A DNA stretch of 64,000 nt, from NCBI GenBank assembly GCA_029556335.1, contig JAKQFA010000016.1, forward strand, positions 9,562 through 73,561, written 5' to 3'. A program made the translations under genes and the position numbers. The notes beneath the pieces were generated by a model that saw only the letters and a list, made by a program, of their open reading frames with translations, had not been told where the DNA came from and searched no databases. Shown here in pieces: positions 25,021 to 33,975 of the stretch. Numbering within the stretch: the first letter of the stretch is position 1; the number at the start of each line of letters is the position of its first letter. The stretch comes from Methanobacteriota archaeon (lineage in GTDB: Archaea > Methanobacteriota > Methanobacteria > Methanobacteriales > Methanobacteriaceae).

Positions 25021-26712
25021 ATGAAGGATGACCACTACTTAGCTAGGATCCTGGGAAGAATCCATGGCCGGGGCTACAAGGCCTACCAGGACCTGCGTGG
25101 TAGCTACCAGTTTAACCAGTTCACCCTCCACGTAGACCATGTGCAACGGGACCCCTACGCCAGTCCCTCCCATTTACGGGTGGAGGTGGAGGACCACCAC
25201 TATCCACCTCACTTTTTCAGCACCTCCATCCGGAGGGTGGCACTGGAGGATTATATAGCACGGTCCTTCCAGAGGAGCATCCACGCCCATCTGACCCGTC
25301 CAAGGGGCAGTGGCCGGAGTGGTGTAATGAGGATTGATGCCGGAGGCCAGGAAATCCTGGAGCGAAGCTGCGTGAACATAAATCCTGAAAACCTGGAAAT
25401 ACGCTTTACACTGGGCTTATCAGCGAAGGGCAGGAAAATAATGGGGGAAGATACAAAAAAGATTCTAGTGGAGATTTTACCCCATATTGTAGATGATTCC
25501 TGTTTTTTCACCGGGAACCCGGAGGTGGAATCCCACCTCCACCTGGCTGAAGATGCCCAGGCCATCCGGGAGGAATTGTATATAGAGGGATTAGTGGCCT
25601 TTATAGCCAATGGCTCCACACTACCCCGTCGTAGCGGAATTTGCTCCCAACCCCTAAGTGGAGCAGTACCCTTCAAATCCCCGGAATCATTAAGGATATC
25701 CCTTAATTCTCCTAACCAGGGCTTAATAACTGGTATGGGCATCCCAGAGGGAGTGACCCTCATCGTGGGAGGGGGTTACCATGGTAAATCCACCCTCCTC
25801 CAGGCTGTGGAAGCAGGGGTCTACAACCACCTCCCAGGGGACGGCCGGGAACTGGTGGTCACCAGGGAATCTGCAGTTAAAATCCGTGCCGAAGATGGTC
25901 GCAGCATCCAGAAAACCGATATTAACTCTTTCATCCATGAACCGCCCTTCATGAAGAGCACCAAGGAATTCTCCACCCAGAATGCTTCGGGCTCCACCAG
26001 CCAGGCCGCTAACATTGTGGAAGCCCTGGAAGCAGGTTCTCAGCTTCTGCTCTTTGACGAGGACACCTCAGCTACCAATTTTATGATCAGAGATGAAAGA
26101 ATGCAGGCCCTGGTTAAATCCAACCAAGAACCCATAACCCCCTACTTGGACCGTGTTCAGGAGTTATATGACCAGGAGGGAGTTTCCACAGTCATGGTTA
26201 TGGGTGGATCCGGAGATTACTTTGAGGTGGCCCACACCATCATCATGATGGATTGCTACCAACCCCACAACCGAACCCTGGAAGCCCGGAAGGTGGCCCA
26301 GCAAATACCCACTGGCCGCAGCCGAGAGGTACCGTACCCTTTCTCCTACCGGCACCGCACGCCACTGAAGGAGAGTATAAATCCCTACCGAGGCCGGAGG
26401 ATGAAGATATCCAATCGGGGTAAGGACACCATACTCCTGGGCAGTGACACCATCGACCTTTCCCAGGTGAAACAGTTGGTGGACCCCAGCCAGACCCGGG
26501 CCCTGGCCTACGCCTTGTACCATGCCCAAAAGTACATGGATGGCCACAGCACCCTCCGGGAGATACTCTCAAGGCTGGAAGCTGATCTGGAAAGGAAGGG
26601 CCTGGATGTTCTCAGCCCACCGGGACGTGAAAATCCCCCGGATTTAGCAGGGTTTCGCCCCTTTGAATTAGCAGCTGCTTTGAACCGTCTGCGCAGTCTA
26701 AGTATAAAATAA
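25021..26712 (+). CDS. Predicted ATPase of the ABC class (PF09818 type)
   Basis: About 563 residues. The N-terminal 230 residues form an unrecognised domain rich in histidine and arginine (HYLARILGRIHGRGYKAYQD). A P-loop GGGYHGKSTLLQA (about 255) follows, then a Walker B-like LLLFDEDTSATNFMIRD (DEDTSATN in place of the usual DEPT) and a histidine-switch-like region after GGSGDYF. This matches a widespread but functionally undefined ABC-class ATPase family. The ATG at 25021 is preceded by AGGGGTG; a GTG at 25012 is also possible. It is soluble with no transporter partner and probably acts on nucleic acid or as a nucleotide sensor; that is inference. Confidence 0.82.
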   Translation: MKDDHYLARILGRIHGRGYKAYQDLRGSYQFNQFTLHVDHVQRDPYASPSHLRVEVEDHHYPPHFFSTSIRRVALEDYIARSFQRSIHAHLTRPRGSGRSGVMRIDAGGQEILERSCVNINPENLEIRFTLGLSAKGRKIMGEDTKKILVEILPHIVDDSCFFTGNPEVESHLHLAEDAQAIREELYIEGLVAFIANGSTLPRRSGICSQPLSGAVPFKSPESLRISLNSPNQGLITGMGIPEGVTLIVGGGYHGKSTLLQAVEAGVYNHLPGDGRELVVTRESAVKIRAEDGRSIQKTDINSFIHEPPFMKSTKEFSTQNASGSTSQAANIVEALEAGSQLLLFDEDTSATNFMIRDERMQALVKSNQEPITPYLDRVQELYDQEGVSTVMVMGGSGDYFEVAHTIIMMDCYQPHNRTLEARKVAQQIPTGRSREVPYPFSYRHRTPLKESINPYRGRRMKISNRGKDTILLGSDTIDLSQVKQLVDPSQTRALAYALYHAQKYMDGHSTLREILSRLEADLERKGLDVLSPPGRENPPDLAGFRPFELAAALNRLRSLSIK

Positions 26713-26725
26713 GAATCTATCAGAA

Positions 26726-27142
26726 TCAAACACTGTCCAGGTCGGGCAGGTAGGGCTTGATATCAAGCACCGGGGATCCGTCCAGGGCATCCAGCCCCCG
26801 CACAGTCAACACCGGGCCTTCACGTTTAATCAGATCCACCATGGTTAGGCCAATGGGATTGGGACGTGGCGGGGCCCGAGTGGAAAATATGCCTCTTTTC
26901 TTGGTACGGCCATGGGGAACCACCTTCATTAGGGGGTCCTCGGCCCGGTCAAACCAGTATATGATGATGAGCTGATGATACCCTTCCACCCCCTCCAGGG
27001 CTTCCTCAAATTCAGGCTGGATTATGATCTCTGATAACTCCGCCTGGTTCCGGCCCTGATGTGGTGCTTCACCCCGACTTTTGTAGGGTGATTTCACGGT
27101 GCCAATGGTAGTAAGCTCCATTTTTCGCTTGTAGCTATCCAT
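26726..27142 (-). CDS. trmO: tRNA (N6-threonylcarbamoyladenosine-37-N6)-methyltransferase TrmO
   Basis: 138 residues of the TsaA/TrmO (UPF0066) family. Motifs are TIGTVKSPYKSRGEAPHQG at the N-terminus, HQLIIIYWFDRAE in the middle and GIFSTRAPPRPNPIGLT with the RPNPIG signature. It methylates t6A37 of threonine tRNAs using SAM. GGGAG lies about eight bases before the ATG at 27142, supporting this start over the internal ATG at codon 8. It faces the ABC-class ATPase gene tail to tail. Confidence 0.9.
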   Translation of the reverse strand: MDSYKRKMELTTIGTVKSPYKSRGEAPHQGRNQAELSEIIIQPEFEEALEGVEGYHQLIIIYWFDRAEDPLMKVVPHGRTKKRGIFSTRAPPRPNPIGLTMVDLIKREGPVLTVRGLDALDGSPVLDIKPYLPDLDSV

Positions 27143-27266
27143 TTCTTTTTCTCCCCTATACTATCACTTAGTTTATGGTGACTAATAAAAATTTATGCTA
27201 GGAACTATCATAGGTATCAATTAGAAGATTTCCATTAAAAATAGCGTTAAGGATTGGTGATAACAG

Positions 27267-27980
27267 ATGTCTCTTGCCTTAAGATGGTATCCACCTGCCT
27301 GGGTGCAGATTAAAACCAGGGAAAAAACTATCTACCTGGACCCCTCCTACTTGAAGAAATATTTTAAGGACCATCCTACCGCCAGGGAATACTCCAACTG
27401 GCCTGATGAGGTGGATGGACTACCTGATGACCTGGAAAAGGCTGACATTATCTTGGTAACCCATCATCATAAGGACCATGTGAAGAAGGTAACCGTGGAC
27501 AGGATAAGTGGCCCTGATACCCTGATCATGGCACCCGGGAGGGTGGAGAAAGCCCTGGGCAACAGGGTAAGGGTGGTGGCGCCTGGTGATGAACTGGAAC
27601 TGGATGAAGTGAAGATCAAGGTGGTGCCAGCATACAACACACCAGAAGGCAGCTCAACCCGCAAGTTCCACAAACTAGGAGAAGGAGTGGGGTACCTCCT
27701 TGAAATAGAAGGCCACGTTATCTACCACGCCGGGGACACAGACCTCATCCCAGAGATGGATGGACTGGGACCAGTTGACGTGGCATTCCTCCCCATTGGC
27801 GGCACCTACACCATGAACGTAGAAGAAGCAGCCCAGGCTGCCTTAAGGATCCAGCCCTCCCTGGTGGTTCCCATCCACCACCTGCAAGCAGATCCCCAGG
27901 ACTTACAAGTGGAACTCCGGGGTGGAGGCATGAAGGTAAGGGTCCTGAGGACAGGGGAGCTCCTAATGATTGGGGAGTAA
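27267..27980 (+). CDS. Metallo-beta-lactamase-fold metal-dependent hydrolase (UlaG-like)
   Basis: 237 residues. The metal motif THHHKDH (H66-x-H68-x-D70-H71) is followed by YHAGDTDLIPEM (third and fourth ligands), DVAFLPIGGTYTMN and a C-terminal VVPIHH. This is the UlaG-type subfamily common in archaea, often annotated as UPF0173. The substrate is unknown. GGTGATAA lies six bases before the ATG. The window shows no sugar-acid pathway next to it, so ascorbate lactonase activity should not be assumed. Confidence 0.87.
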   Translation: MSLALRWYPPAWVQIKTREKTIYLDPSYLKKYFKDHPTAREYSNWPDEVDGLPDDLEKADIILVTHHHKDHVKKVTVDRISGPDTLIMAPGRVEKALGNRVRVVAPGDELELDEVKIKVVPAYNTPEGSSTRKFHKLGEGVGYLLEIEGHVIYHAGDTDLIPEMDGLGPVDVAFLPIGGTYTMNVEEAAQAALRIQPSLVVPIHHLQADPQDLQVELRGGGMKVRVLRTGELLMIGE

Positions 27981-28065
27981 GTTTATAACCAAAAAAAGGT
28001 CTAACAACCATTGTAGTTGTAAATTATTTCTTGTGTAATACCTAACTATGCCATTTGATTGGGGT

Positions 28066-28758
28066 TCACCTGTTTAACTGGGGGTTTTCTTCATCACTGA
28101 TTTCAAGGAGGGCCTCTACTACCAGTTTTCTCTTCCTTCTATCCTGGCTTTCAAGGGCCTTCAGGAGTCCGGGAACTGCGAGTCTGTCCAGTTCCACCAG
28201 GGAGTCCTGGGCGTACTGGCGTAAGATGTCATCCCCATTCTCTAATAGGTAGATTAGTGGATCCACCGCCCTTTTGTCATTCAAACGTCCCAGGCTGCGG
28301 GCTGCCCTCCGGCGGAGAGCTGCATCATCACTGGAAAGAGCCCTGATCAGTAGGGGAAGGGCACGGGCATCCTTCAAAGCACCTAACTTCCGTGCGGCCT
28401 CCCTCTTCTCCAGGAGATCTCCCCCCTCCAGGAGACTCATGAACTTAGCCACCTCATCTCCTTCACGGGGGTTGAAGGCTTCCTCCACCCGGATGGCGAA
28501 TTGGAAGTCCAGATCAGTGAGACCATCCCTGTCATGGGTGAAGATGGTGATCTCCACCTGCCCCCATTCCAAATCAATTTCAGGGTGGTGCTGCAGGTCC
28601 TCGGCCACCTCCCCCACCCGGCGGGTGAATTCAAGGGCACTGGCGAAGTTAACGAATTGGTACGATCCCACCAGGTGATGGTTTTCTATGATCTTCCAGT
28701 TCTCGAGTTGAGCAGACCTTTCCTCTATCTCTTCCTGGTTTAAAAGTTCTGGTAACAT
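28066..28758 (-). CDS. Pterin-4a-carbinolamine dehydratase fused to HEAT repeats
   Basis: About 230 residues. The N-terminal 95 residues are a PCD/DCoH domain with LLNQEEIEERSAQLENWK, the paired-histidine signature DLQHHPEIDL and THDRDGLTDLDFQFA. The C-terminal half has three or four HEAT repeats (LEKREAARKLGALKDA, LRRRAARSLGRLND, LRQYAQDSLVELD). PCD domains dehydrate hydroxylated pterins. The start at 28758 has AAGGTG nine bases upstream; an ATG at 28776 and a TTG at 28809 are alternatives. The upstream flavodoxin gene is close, so they probably share a transcript. Confidence 0.8.
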   Translation of the reverse strand: MLPELLNQEEIEERSAQLENWKIIENHHLVGSYQFVNFASALEFTRRVGEVAEDLQHHPEIDLEWGQVEITIFTHDRDGLTDLDFQFAIRVEEAFNPREGDEVAKFMSLLEGGDLLEKREAARKLGALKDARALPLLIRALSSDDAALRRRAARSLGRLNDKRAVDPLIYLLENGDDILRQYAQDSLVELDRLAVPGLLKALESQDRRKRKLVVEALLEISDEENPQLNR

Positions 28759-28805
28759 AAAATCTTGCACCTTCATGGCTTGGTATAGAATAATAGGATG
28801 TTTTT

Positions 28806-29288
28806 TCAAATCAGGCTCTTAGCAAACTCTTCTGCATTTTTAAGGTCTTCGGTGTTTGGTCGGCCTTTATTCATTCCTCCAAACAGTCTAAGGAAACTGT
28901 TGGTGTTAAAGCCTTTACATTGGAATTCATCTATAACCGTATAACCTTTGGATACAAGCTTTTCCCTGAGTTTAGAATGATCTTTTGCTGATTTAGATTT
29001 CCCGGTTATTCCTGCAGTTGAAAAAATGAATGCATTCTTATTATTCACTTCCGGTATTACATCAGCTAGTTCAAGTAGAGATTCGTCGTGTTTTGCACTG
29101 TAAATCCCTGAACCAAACCCTACAAGGTCATACTCTTGAAGTTCATCAGGATTAATTTGATCCGGCATTTTTATTTCTGCATTAAGAACTTCTGCCATTA
29201 CTTTAGCTATTTTTTCTGTATTATGGTGGTGGTATGAGTACAAAACTAATAGAGATTTACCACGACCCTTGAACCTATTGTTCTCCAT
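28806..29288 (-). CDS. Flavodoxin
   Basis: 160 residues with the FMN-binding loop LYSYHHHNTEKIA near the N-terminus (an unusual S-Y-H-H-H-N-T in place of the standard T/S-G-N-T), GFGSGIYSAKHDESL in the 60s loop and FIFSTAGI in the next strand. It carries electrons in low-iron or redox pathways. It is the upstream neighbour of the pterin dehydratase gene. The AT-richer composition that continues to 36.5 kb begins about here. Confidence 0.85.
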   Translation of the reverse strand: MENNRFKGRGKSLLVLYSYHHHNTEKIAKVMAEVLNAEIKMPDQINPDELQEYDLVGFGSGIYSAKHDESLLELADVIPEVNNKNAFIFSTAGITGKSKSAKDHSKLREKLVSKGYTVIDEFQCKGFNTNSFLRLFGGMNKGRPNTEDLKNAEEFAKSLI

Positions 29289-29414
29289 TATTATCCCTCT
29301 AATCTAATTAACCATATCCAACAATTAGATCCCCAATTAATAAAATACTGAGCTAATATGAATGTCCAGCATCATGTCAGCCAGGATTTATTTTACCAAA
29401 TGGTAATTTAATTC

Positions 29415-30167
29415 TCAACTCCTCTTTGCATTATGTTTTTCTAAGCTTAACTGAATCACAGATGGATTGAATCCTTTAACTATAAGCCACACTGCAAATA
29501 CCATTTCCTGCACATGTATCGGCACTCCCAATAATGCATAGGGGGAGGCTAGCATGAAAAGAATATCATTCCCAAAATCAAAGCCTATTCCAACGCCAAA
29601 AATACCAAGCAATCCATATAACACTGCTAATGCGGCTCCAATTAATCCCCAAGCTGATAACCACCGTGGAACTAGTTTGGATTGGTATAACACATAATTA
29701 AGGGCCATGCTTCCTAACCCAAATAAGATTAAACATCCCAATAAAATAGCCCAACTTTGTAGTGCCAAGAGTAAGGTGCCTAATGCAGGGTAAAATGAAG
29801 CATCAACTGCTCCTGCGGCGTATTTCTGGCTTACGGTTAACATTACCAGAAGACTCATAGCACTGAGAACATAGAGAACGTTCTCGAATGTTCTCAAAAC
29901 AACATATCCCAGGGCTAAGCTTTCAATATACTTCCTAAGAATGGGGAATAACATAAAGGAAGTGGCAACCGCTGAAATAGCAGCAATTAAAAAAAACAAT
30001 ACCCCTACTATCAATCCACTTCCATGTGCAGAAATGCCTGTAAGATAATTGGGAGCTTCTAGAATCGAACCTATAAAGACCGAGCCTAAAATGGACGCTA
30101 CCGTGGCACTTATAAATAATACTCCCACCGTTACTCCGGTCTTTCTATATGGATCCACATTTTTCAA
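29415..30167 (-). CDS. DUF4386-type integral membrane protein
   Basis: 250 residues with about seven membrane helices. The opening KTGVTVGVLFISATVASILG, the middle RTFENVLYVLSAMSLL and the late SKLVPRWLSAWGLIGAALAV match DUF4386 proteins. These are mostly found near regulators of the ArsR or TetR type; their function is unknown. The ATG at 30167 has no strong ribosome binding site. The gene lies between the flavodoxin and the three-repeat membrane protein on the same strand. Confidence 0.75.
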   Translation of the reverse strand: MKNVDPYRKTGVTVGVLFISATVASILGSVFIGSILEAPNYLTGISAHGSGLIVGVLFFLIAAISAVATSFMLFPILRKYIESLALGYVVLRTFENVLYVLSAMSLLVMLTVSQKYAAGAVDASFYPALGTLLLALQSWAILLGCLILFGLGSMALNYVLYQSKLVPRWLSAWGLIGAALAVLYGLLGIFGVGIGFDFGNDILFMLASPYALLGVPIHVQEMVFAVWLIVKGFNPSVIQLSLEKHNAKRS

Positions 30168-30217
30168 CTCCTATCCCTTTTGAAGTTTAAAATAAAAAAA
30201 ATAAATCCAGAATATTG

Positions 30218-31108
30218 TTATTCCAGATTTAATTTGATGGAGCCAATTCTAGGGGCCAGGTAGTTGTACAGAAGCGCAATTAATGCGGTTTCTATGAAGT
30301 ACACTACGAAGTTGGATATGAATTCTCCATAGTTCTTGGACAGGATACCAGATATAAGCCCTAACAAGGTGAAGACAAGGGCCACTGATAGGGCGGTGGG
30401 TAGTACGGGTATATGTTTAAGTTCATGTAGGCTTCCAGTTATTTGACCGAATTCTAACTGTATTTTTGCTACCCTACTGACCAGGTAGTTGTAGAATAGT
30501 GCAAATAAGGCGTTCCAGATGAATCCAAACACGAATGCCATTATAGGCAGCCCGATTATTAAAACCAGCGAGACTATTGCCTCTGCTACTCCAATTCCCG
30601 GCCCAGTGGGTATGGCCACTCCGGATGCAGTTAAATTGGCTGTTATGCTGGCTGCTTCGGGCATGGTGCCCATGGCACCAATCAATGAGAAAAGGGGTGA
30701 AATCACCGCTGCCAGCACTAATCCCAGGATAAAAGCCCATACTGCCCCGATAGCTGACAGGATCAGGGAAAATGGAACCACTGGAATATTTTCTACTTCA
30801 TTACCCACCAGTTCTAACTTCACACCACCCAATCTGGGGACTAATACGTTGTAGAGCATCACCGAGAAGAAACTCATTACTATAGTGCTGAAAAACGCCC
30901 CTATGGGAAGGAGCACAATCAGGGGTATTCCTACTCCAGTTACCAGGTTAAAGTGTCCTAGCTCTGGGATTACCCCTGCAACTTGTACAATGGTGAGTCC
31001 AATTAACATCACTACTGCAGCAACAAATCCCAAAACTGCATATATCGAAGCTGTCATCCTAGTAAAGGGTGCCAGCTTAATCCCTTTAATTTCTTTAATA
31101 TTCATCAT
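30218..31108 (-). CDS. Three-repeat integral membrane protein
   Basis: 296 residues with about seven membrane helices and an internal threefold repeat. Each unit ends in a Y-N-x-L-x-x-R-x-x-x-x-x-L motif: YNVLVPRLGGVKLEL (about 85), YNYLVSRVAKIQLEF (about 207) and YNYLAPRIGSIKLNL (about 281). Each is preceded by an I-x-x-x-P opening (IKLAPF, IPVVPF, IPVLPT) and a hydrophobic hairpin. Function unknown. Probable duplication of a two-helix module. It lies in the AT-rich region with other uncharacterised membrane genes. Confidence 0.7.
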   Translation of the reverse strand: MMNIKEIKGIKLAPFTRMTASIYAVLGFVAAVVMLIGLTIVQVAGVIPELGHFNLVTGVGIPLIVLLPIGAFFSTIVMSFFSVMLYNVLVPRLGGVKLELVGNEVENIPVVPFSLILSAIGAVWAFILGLVLAAVISPLFSLIGAMGTMPEAASITANLTASGVAIPTGPGIGVAEAIVSLVLIIGLPIMAFVFGFIWNALFALFYNYLVSRVAKIQLEFGQITGSLHELKHIPVLPTALSVALVFTLLGLISGILSKNYGEFISNFVVYFIETALIALLYNYLAPRIGSIKLNLE

Positions 31109-31393
31109 CCTAATTTACCTCCCATCTGAATTACAAATCCAGATGATACTTTTTTTATAATTCACAATTTTAATCAACTATTTTCATTTTCATGAATCAT
31201 TGACTACTTAATTCTTGTTTAAACTCTTAAAAGTAGTTATTCCAAATTTTCCTCACATTACTGTGGGATTTCCCTCCAAATTCAATCCAAAAGTTTGGAG
31301 AAGGCTTGTTCATAAAAATAAAAAAAACGTTTTAGGGAACTCTTTAATAAAAAATTCTTAATAACAAACTGGGTATGAAAAGAATATTATGGT
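31109..31393. other. Intergenic region, AT-rich
   Basis: About 285 bases with many A/T runs, including TTTTTTTATAATTC near 31148 and A-runs near 31318. Apart from promoter-like stretches for the minus-strand membrane gene at 30218-31108, I see nothing coding. Confidence 0.4.
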
Positions 31394-31723
31394 TTATTCC
31401 CTGGTTATCATCAGAAGTAACGCTAATGCTGTGAATTCAAGTCCTAAAAATATTAATAGAATAACAGAGTTTAGCAGCGATTCTGGAACGTTAAATATGA
31501 AATATACTGAAAATAAAATGTTTTGGATTAAAAAAAGTGATGTGAATAGAACCAAGGTGGTGGTGAATTTGGACTTTACTTTACGGTACCTTCCCAGGTA
31601 CACATAGAGCATACCTACTAAAAGACAGATATTTGCCACACTCGTTATTAAAGCCGAATACTTAACCAGCAACAACAAAGTAGGTAACATAATTGGCATT
31701 CCCGTGAAATTTTCCAGCAACAT
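31394..31723 (-). CDS. Small membrane protein, 109 aa, paired with an ArsR-like regulator
   Basis: Three hydrophobic helices (about 12-40, 56-75, 85-105) with little else; positively charged loop KVKSK. Typical of archaeal two-gene units in which a winged-helix regulator is followed by a three-helix membrane protein, where the membrane protein may hold or control the regulator. It starts 22 bases after the regulator stop. Function unknown. Confidence 0.65.
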   Translation of the reverse strand: MLLENFTGMPIMLPTLLLLVKYSALITSVANICLLVGMLYVYLGRYRKVKSKFTTTLVLFTSLFLIQNILFSVYFIFNVPESLLNSVILLIFLGLEFTALALLLMITRE

Positions 31724-31745
31724 TTTTTTTACCTTCGCTTACTAA

Positions 31746-32039
31746 TTATTTATCCTCATTTTCCTTAAATTCTTCCCAGATTTCTAAGAAGGTATCATAA
31801 ACACTTTCCATCTCATCAGAAAGAAAATATAATGCACCATATGTTTCTCCAGTTGATTTTACTAAATTATTTTCCTTTAAAACATCTATATGGTGTCTTA
31901 TAGTTTTGTAGTCAAGTGAAAGTTTCTGTGCAAGTTTGTTAGCATTATATGGCCTATTGTTGAGTTCAAGTATTATACGGGCACGGTTTTCTCCGCCTTT
32001 ACTCCCGGCTATTAACCACCACAAAAATACTTTGTTCAT
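31746..32039 (-). CDS. ArsR-like winged-helix transcription regulator
   Basis: 97 residues. The helix-turn-helix lies at about 20-65: ARIILELNNRPYNANKLAQK followed by LDYKTIRHHIDVLKENNLV, the second being the recognition helix, then a wing with GALYFLSD. It probably represses or activates its own operon with the following membrane protein gene. No metal-binding cysteines are present, so metal sensing is unlikely. Confidence 0.8.
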   Translation of the reverse strand: MNKVFLWWLIAGSKGGENRARIILELNNRPYNANKLAQKLSLDYKTIRHHIDVLKENNLVKSTGETYGALYFLSDEMESVYDTFLEIWEEFKENEDK

Positions 32040-32419
32040 AGGAACTCCTGTAAATTCATGATCAAAGAATTATAAGCTCTATTAATATCTTTCAAATTAA
32101 CTCGATAATAAATTTATTCATACTTAAATCTTCTCTGTGCTAAACCGGTTCAATAAGACTCTTTCTTGAAGCTTCTGGGCAACTTCATAGGTGTCGCCAG
32201 TGTTGGAAGATGGAATAATAGTGTCTTCGTGAAATGGAAGAGACTATCAACTCTTACCTGTCCGCAATGTAAAACGTGAATTTTTATAATCATTTTCTGT
32301 CGTCTATTCGTTTGGTTGTGGTTCGTCCTATAATAGCCACTAACAGTTCGTTGTTTATTTTATGGAATGGAACATGATGGGTTTACATTTGCCCGCAGGG
32401 GACGAAATGAATTAAACAC
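32040..32419. other. Intergenic region, 380 bases, no gene recognised
   Basis: AT-rich at both ends with a GC-richer centre (about 32140-32290). One plus-strand frame there shows FVKWKRLSTLTCPQCKT and another RLFLEASGQLHRCRQCWKM, both with C-x2-C pairs but each only 20-40 codons long. This could be a degraded gene remnant, but I find no start, no family and no terminal repeats. Confidence 0.35.
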
Positions 32420-32932
32420 CTATTTAAACTTTTCAAAACACAATATTTCATTTAACTCCTTTCTCGGTCTGGGGTCAGGATTTTCATCGGCATAGCCCAG
32501 TGTAAACATTGCTGGCACCCTTATTTCATCCGGTATATCCAAGACTTTTTTTACTGCTTCTTCATCATATGCGCCCAACCAGCAGGTTCCCAGTCCCAGT
32601 TCGGTGGCTTCTAATATCATGAAAGAAACAGCGATGGATAGATCCACAGTGTAAGCAAGTTGACCGCAGGGCATCAGTCTTTCTGATTCTGTGGAGCATC
32701 CCACAATGGTGGCTGGTGCCTGGCCCACGAATTTCTGTCCATTAGCAGCTTCCACCAATTTATCCCGGGTTTCCTGGTCTTTAACAACTATAAATTTCCA
32801 TTCTTGCCTGTTTGCGGCGGATGGTGCGATTCTGGCAGCTTCTAATATTTTTTCGAGTTTCTCATCCTCAACTGCTGTGGTTTTATAATTTCTTATGCTT
32901 CTTCGTTGACTTATCGCTTCAAAGACATCCAT
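32420..32932 (-). CDS. Nitroreductase family flavoprotein
   Basis: 170 residues. FMN-binding signature RRSIRNYK at the N-terminus, EAARIAPSAANRQEWKFIVV in the next section and GLGTCWLGAY and PAMFTLGYADENP in the second half. It reduces nitro- or quinone-type compounds or acts as a flavin reductase with NAD(P)H; the substrate is unknown. It lies in an AT-rich region with flavodoxins and EFR1 proteins that would suit a flavin-linked redox role. Own promoter, as an upstream gap of 136 bases separates it from the EFR1 gene. Confidence 0.88.
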   Translation of the reverse strand: MDVFEAISQRRSIRNYKTTAVEDEKLEKILEAARIAPSAANRQEWKFIVVKDQETRDKLVEAANGQKFVGQAPATIVGCSTESERLMPCGQLAYTVDLSIAVSFMILEATELGLGTCWLGAYDEEAVKKVLDIPDEIRVPAMFTLGYADENPDPRPRKELNEILCFEKFK

Positions 32933-33068
32933 TTTATTAACCTCCTTTTATTAAAATATTTCTAAATTCAGCGTATTGTAAATAATAAAAAATAATTATA
33001 TAATTATATAAATCCATTTCCAGCCAGAATCAGCAGCTTCGATATTGGATTTAGTCATCTAAGTCTTC

Positions 33069-33893
33069 TCATAACTCCTTTTCTCCGGCAATATCATCTA
33101 TTGTTGCATAGGGATGAGAATACCTTTCATTTTCTTCAGTAAATGATTTTAAAAGTCTTGTGGACTTGATTTGAACAGCATGTTGGGGGCAGTAATTTAG
33201 ACAGGCGTGGCAGAAAAAACACTGGACATCCTTCTGCCAAACCGGTTTTTCATCGATCATTTTCACTTTTCCGGATAAACAGACCTTTTCACATGTCCCG
33301 CATCTTATGCATTTTGAATCAGCGTAGAATTCAACGTTATAAAATCTACTAAGAAATGGAAGGAAAATGGAAAGAATTGGAAAAGCAGGCATGGGAGTGA
33401 TGAATTCCGTATCCTCTTCATGGATTTTTTCTTTCTTTAAAATTATTTCCTGGATCGAATCAAGTTTATTTTGGATATCAGATTCCAGTTTTCTTATTTC
33501 TTCTTGTGTTGCTGGTTTCCAGCCCTCAAATTTAGGATCATTACTGGGCATGTTCAGTGAAAAAAAGGAATCCAAAGTTTTACCTTTCTTTTTTAAAATA
33601 TTTTCCAGGTCAATAAATGCCCTGTGCTGGCTTCCAGCCCTCGTTGCCACTGCAAAAATATATTCTGCTGATTTCAAGTCCATTTTCTTAACAAATTCTA
33701 TTACTGGGGCAGGAGCCATGGCCAGTTGGATGGGAAATATAAAACCAACGGTATCTGCATTTGTTTTTATGATATTTCTGTCTAAAAGACTTACAATGGG
33801 TATTTGTTCTGTTTCTGGAATTCGTTTTCTTAATTCTCTGGCAGCATGGAGTGAATTCCCGGTTCCTGAAAAATAATAGATTTCCGTATTCAT
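33069..33893 (-). CDS. EFR1-type flavodoxin-ferredoxin fusion (copy 2)
   Basis: 274 residues. The N-terminal flavodoxin-like domain opens with IYYFSGTGNSLHAAREL, where SGTGNS is the FMN phosphate loop. The C-terminal half has two [4Fe-4S] motifs: CIRCGTCEKVC and CFFCHACLNYCP. It is predicted to move electrons between FMN and iron-sulfur clusters. Paralog of the gene at 34949-35767 (same order of domains, SGSGNS and CTGCGTC there). The last gene of a run led by the TetR regulator. Confidence 0.85.
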   Translation of the reverse strand: MNTEIYYFSGTGNSLHAARELRKRIPETEQIPIVSLLDRNIIKTNADTVGFIFPIQLAMAPAPVIEFVKKMDLKSAEYIFAVATRAGSQHRAFIDLENILKKKGKTLDSFFSLNMPSNDPKFEGWKPATQEEIRKLESDIQNKLDSIQEIILKKEKIHEEDTEFITPMPAFPILSIFLPFLSRFYNVEFYADSKCIRCGTCEKVCLSGKVKMIDEKPVWQKDVQCFFCHACLNYCPQHAVQIKSTRLLKSFTEENERYSHPYATIDDIAGEKEL

Positions 33894-33975
33894 GATTAAA
33901 TTTCCAGTAAGTTATATCTTCCATCCCTTATTTGAAACCTAGTGATCAGTAGGGGATTGAAGTTACATTAGATCT

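Noticed and set aside
32140..32290. Possible insertion sequence or zinc-ribbon gene remnant with C-x2-C pairs
   Set aside because: Frames too short, no inverted ends, no recognisable transposase motif.
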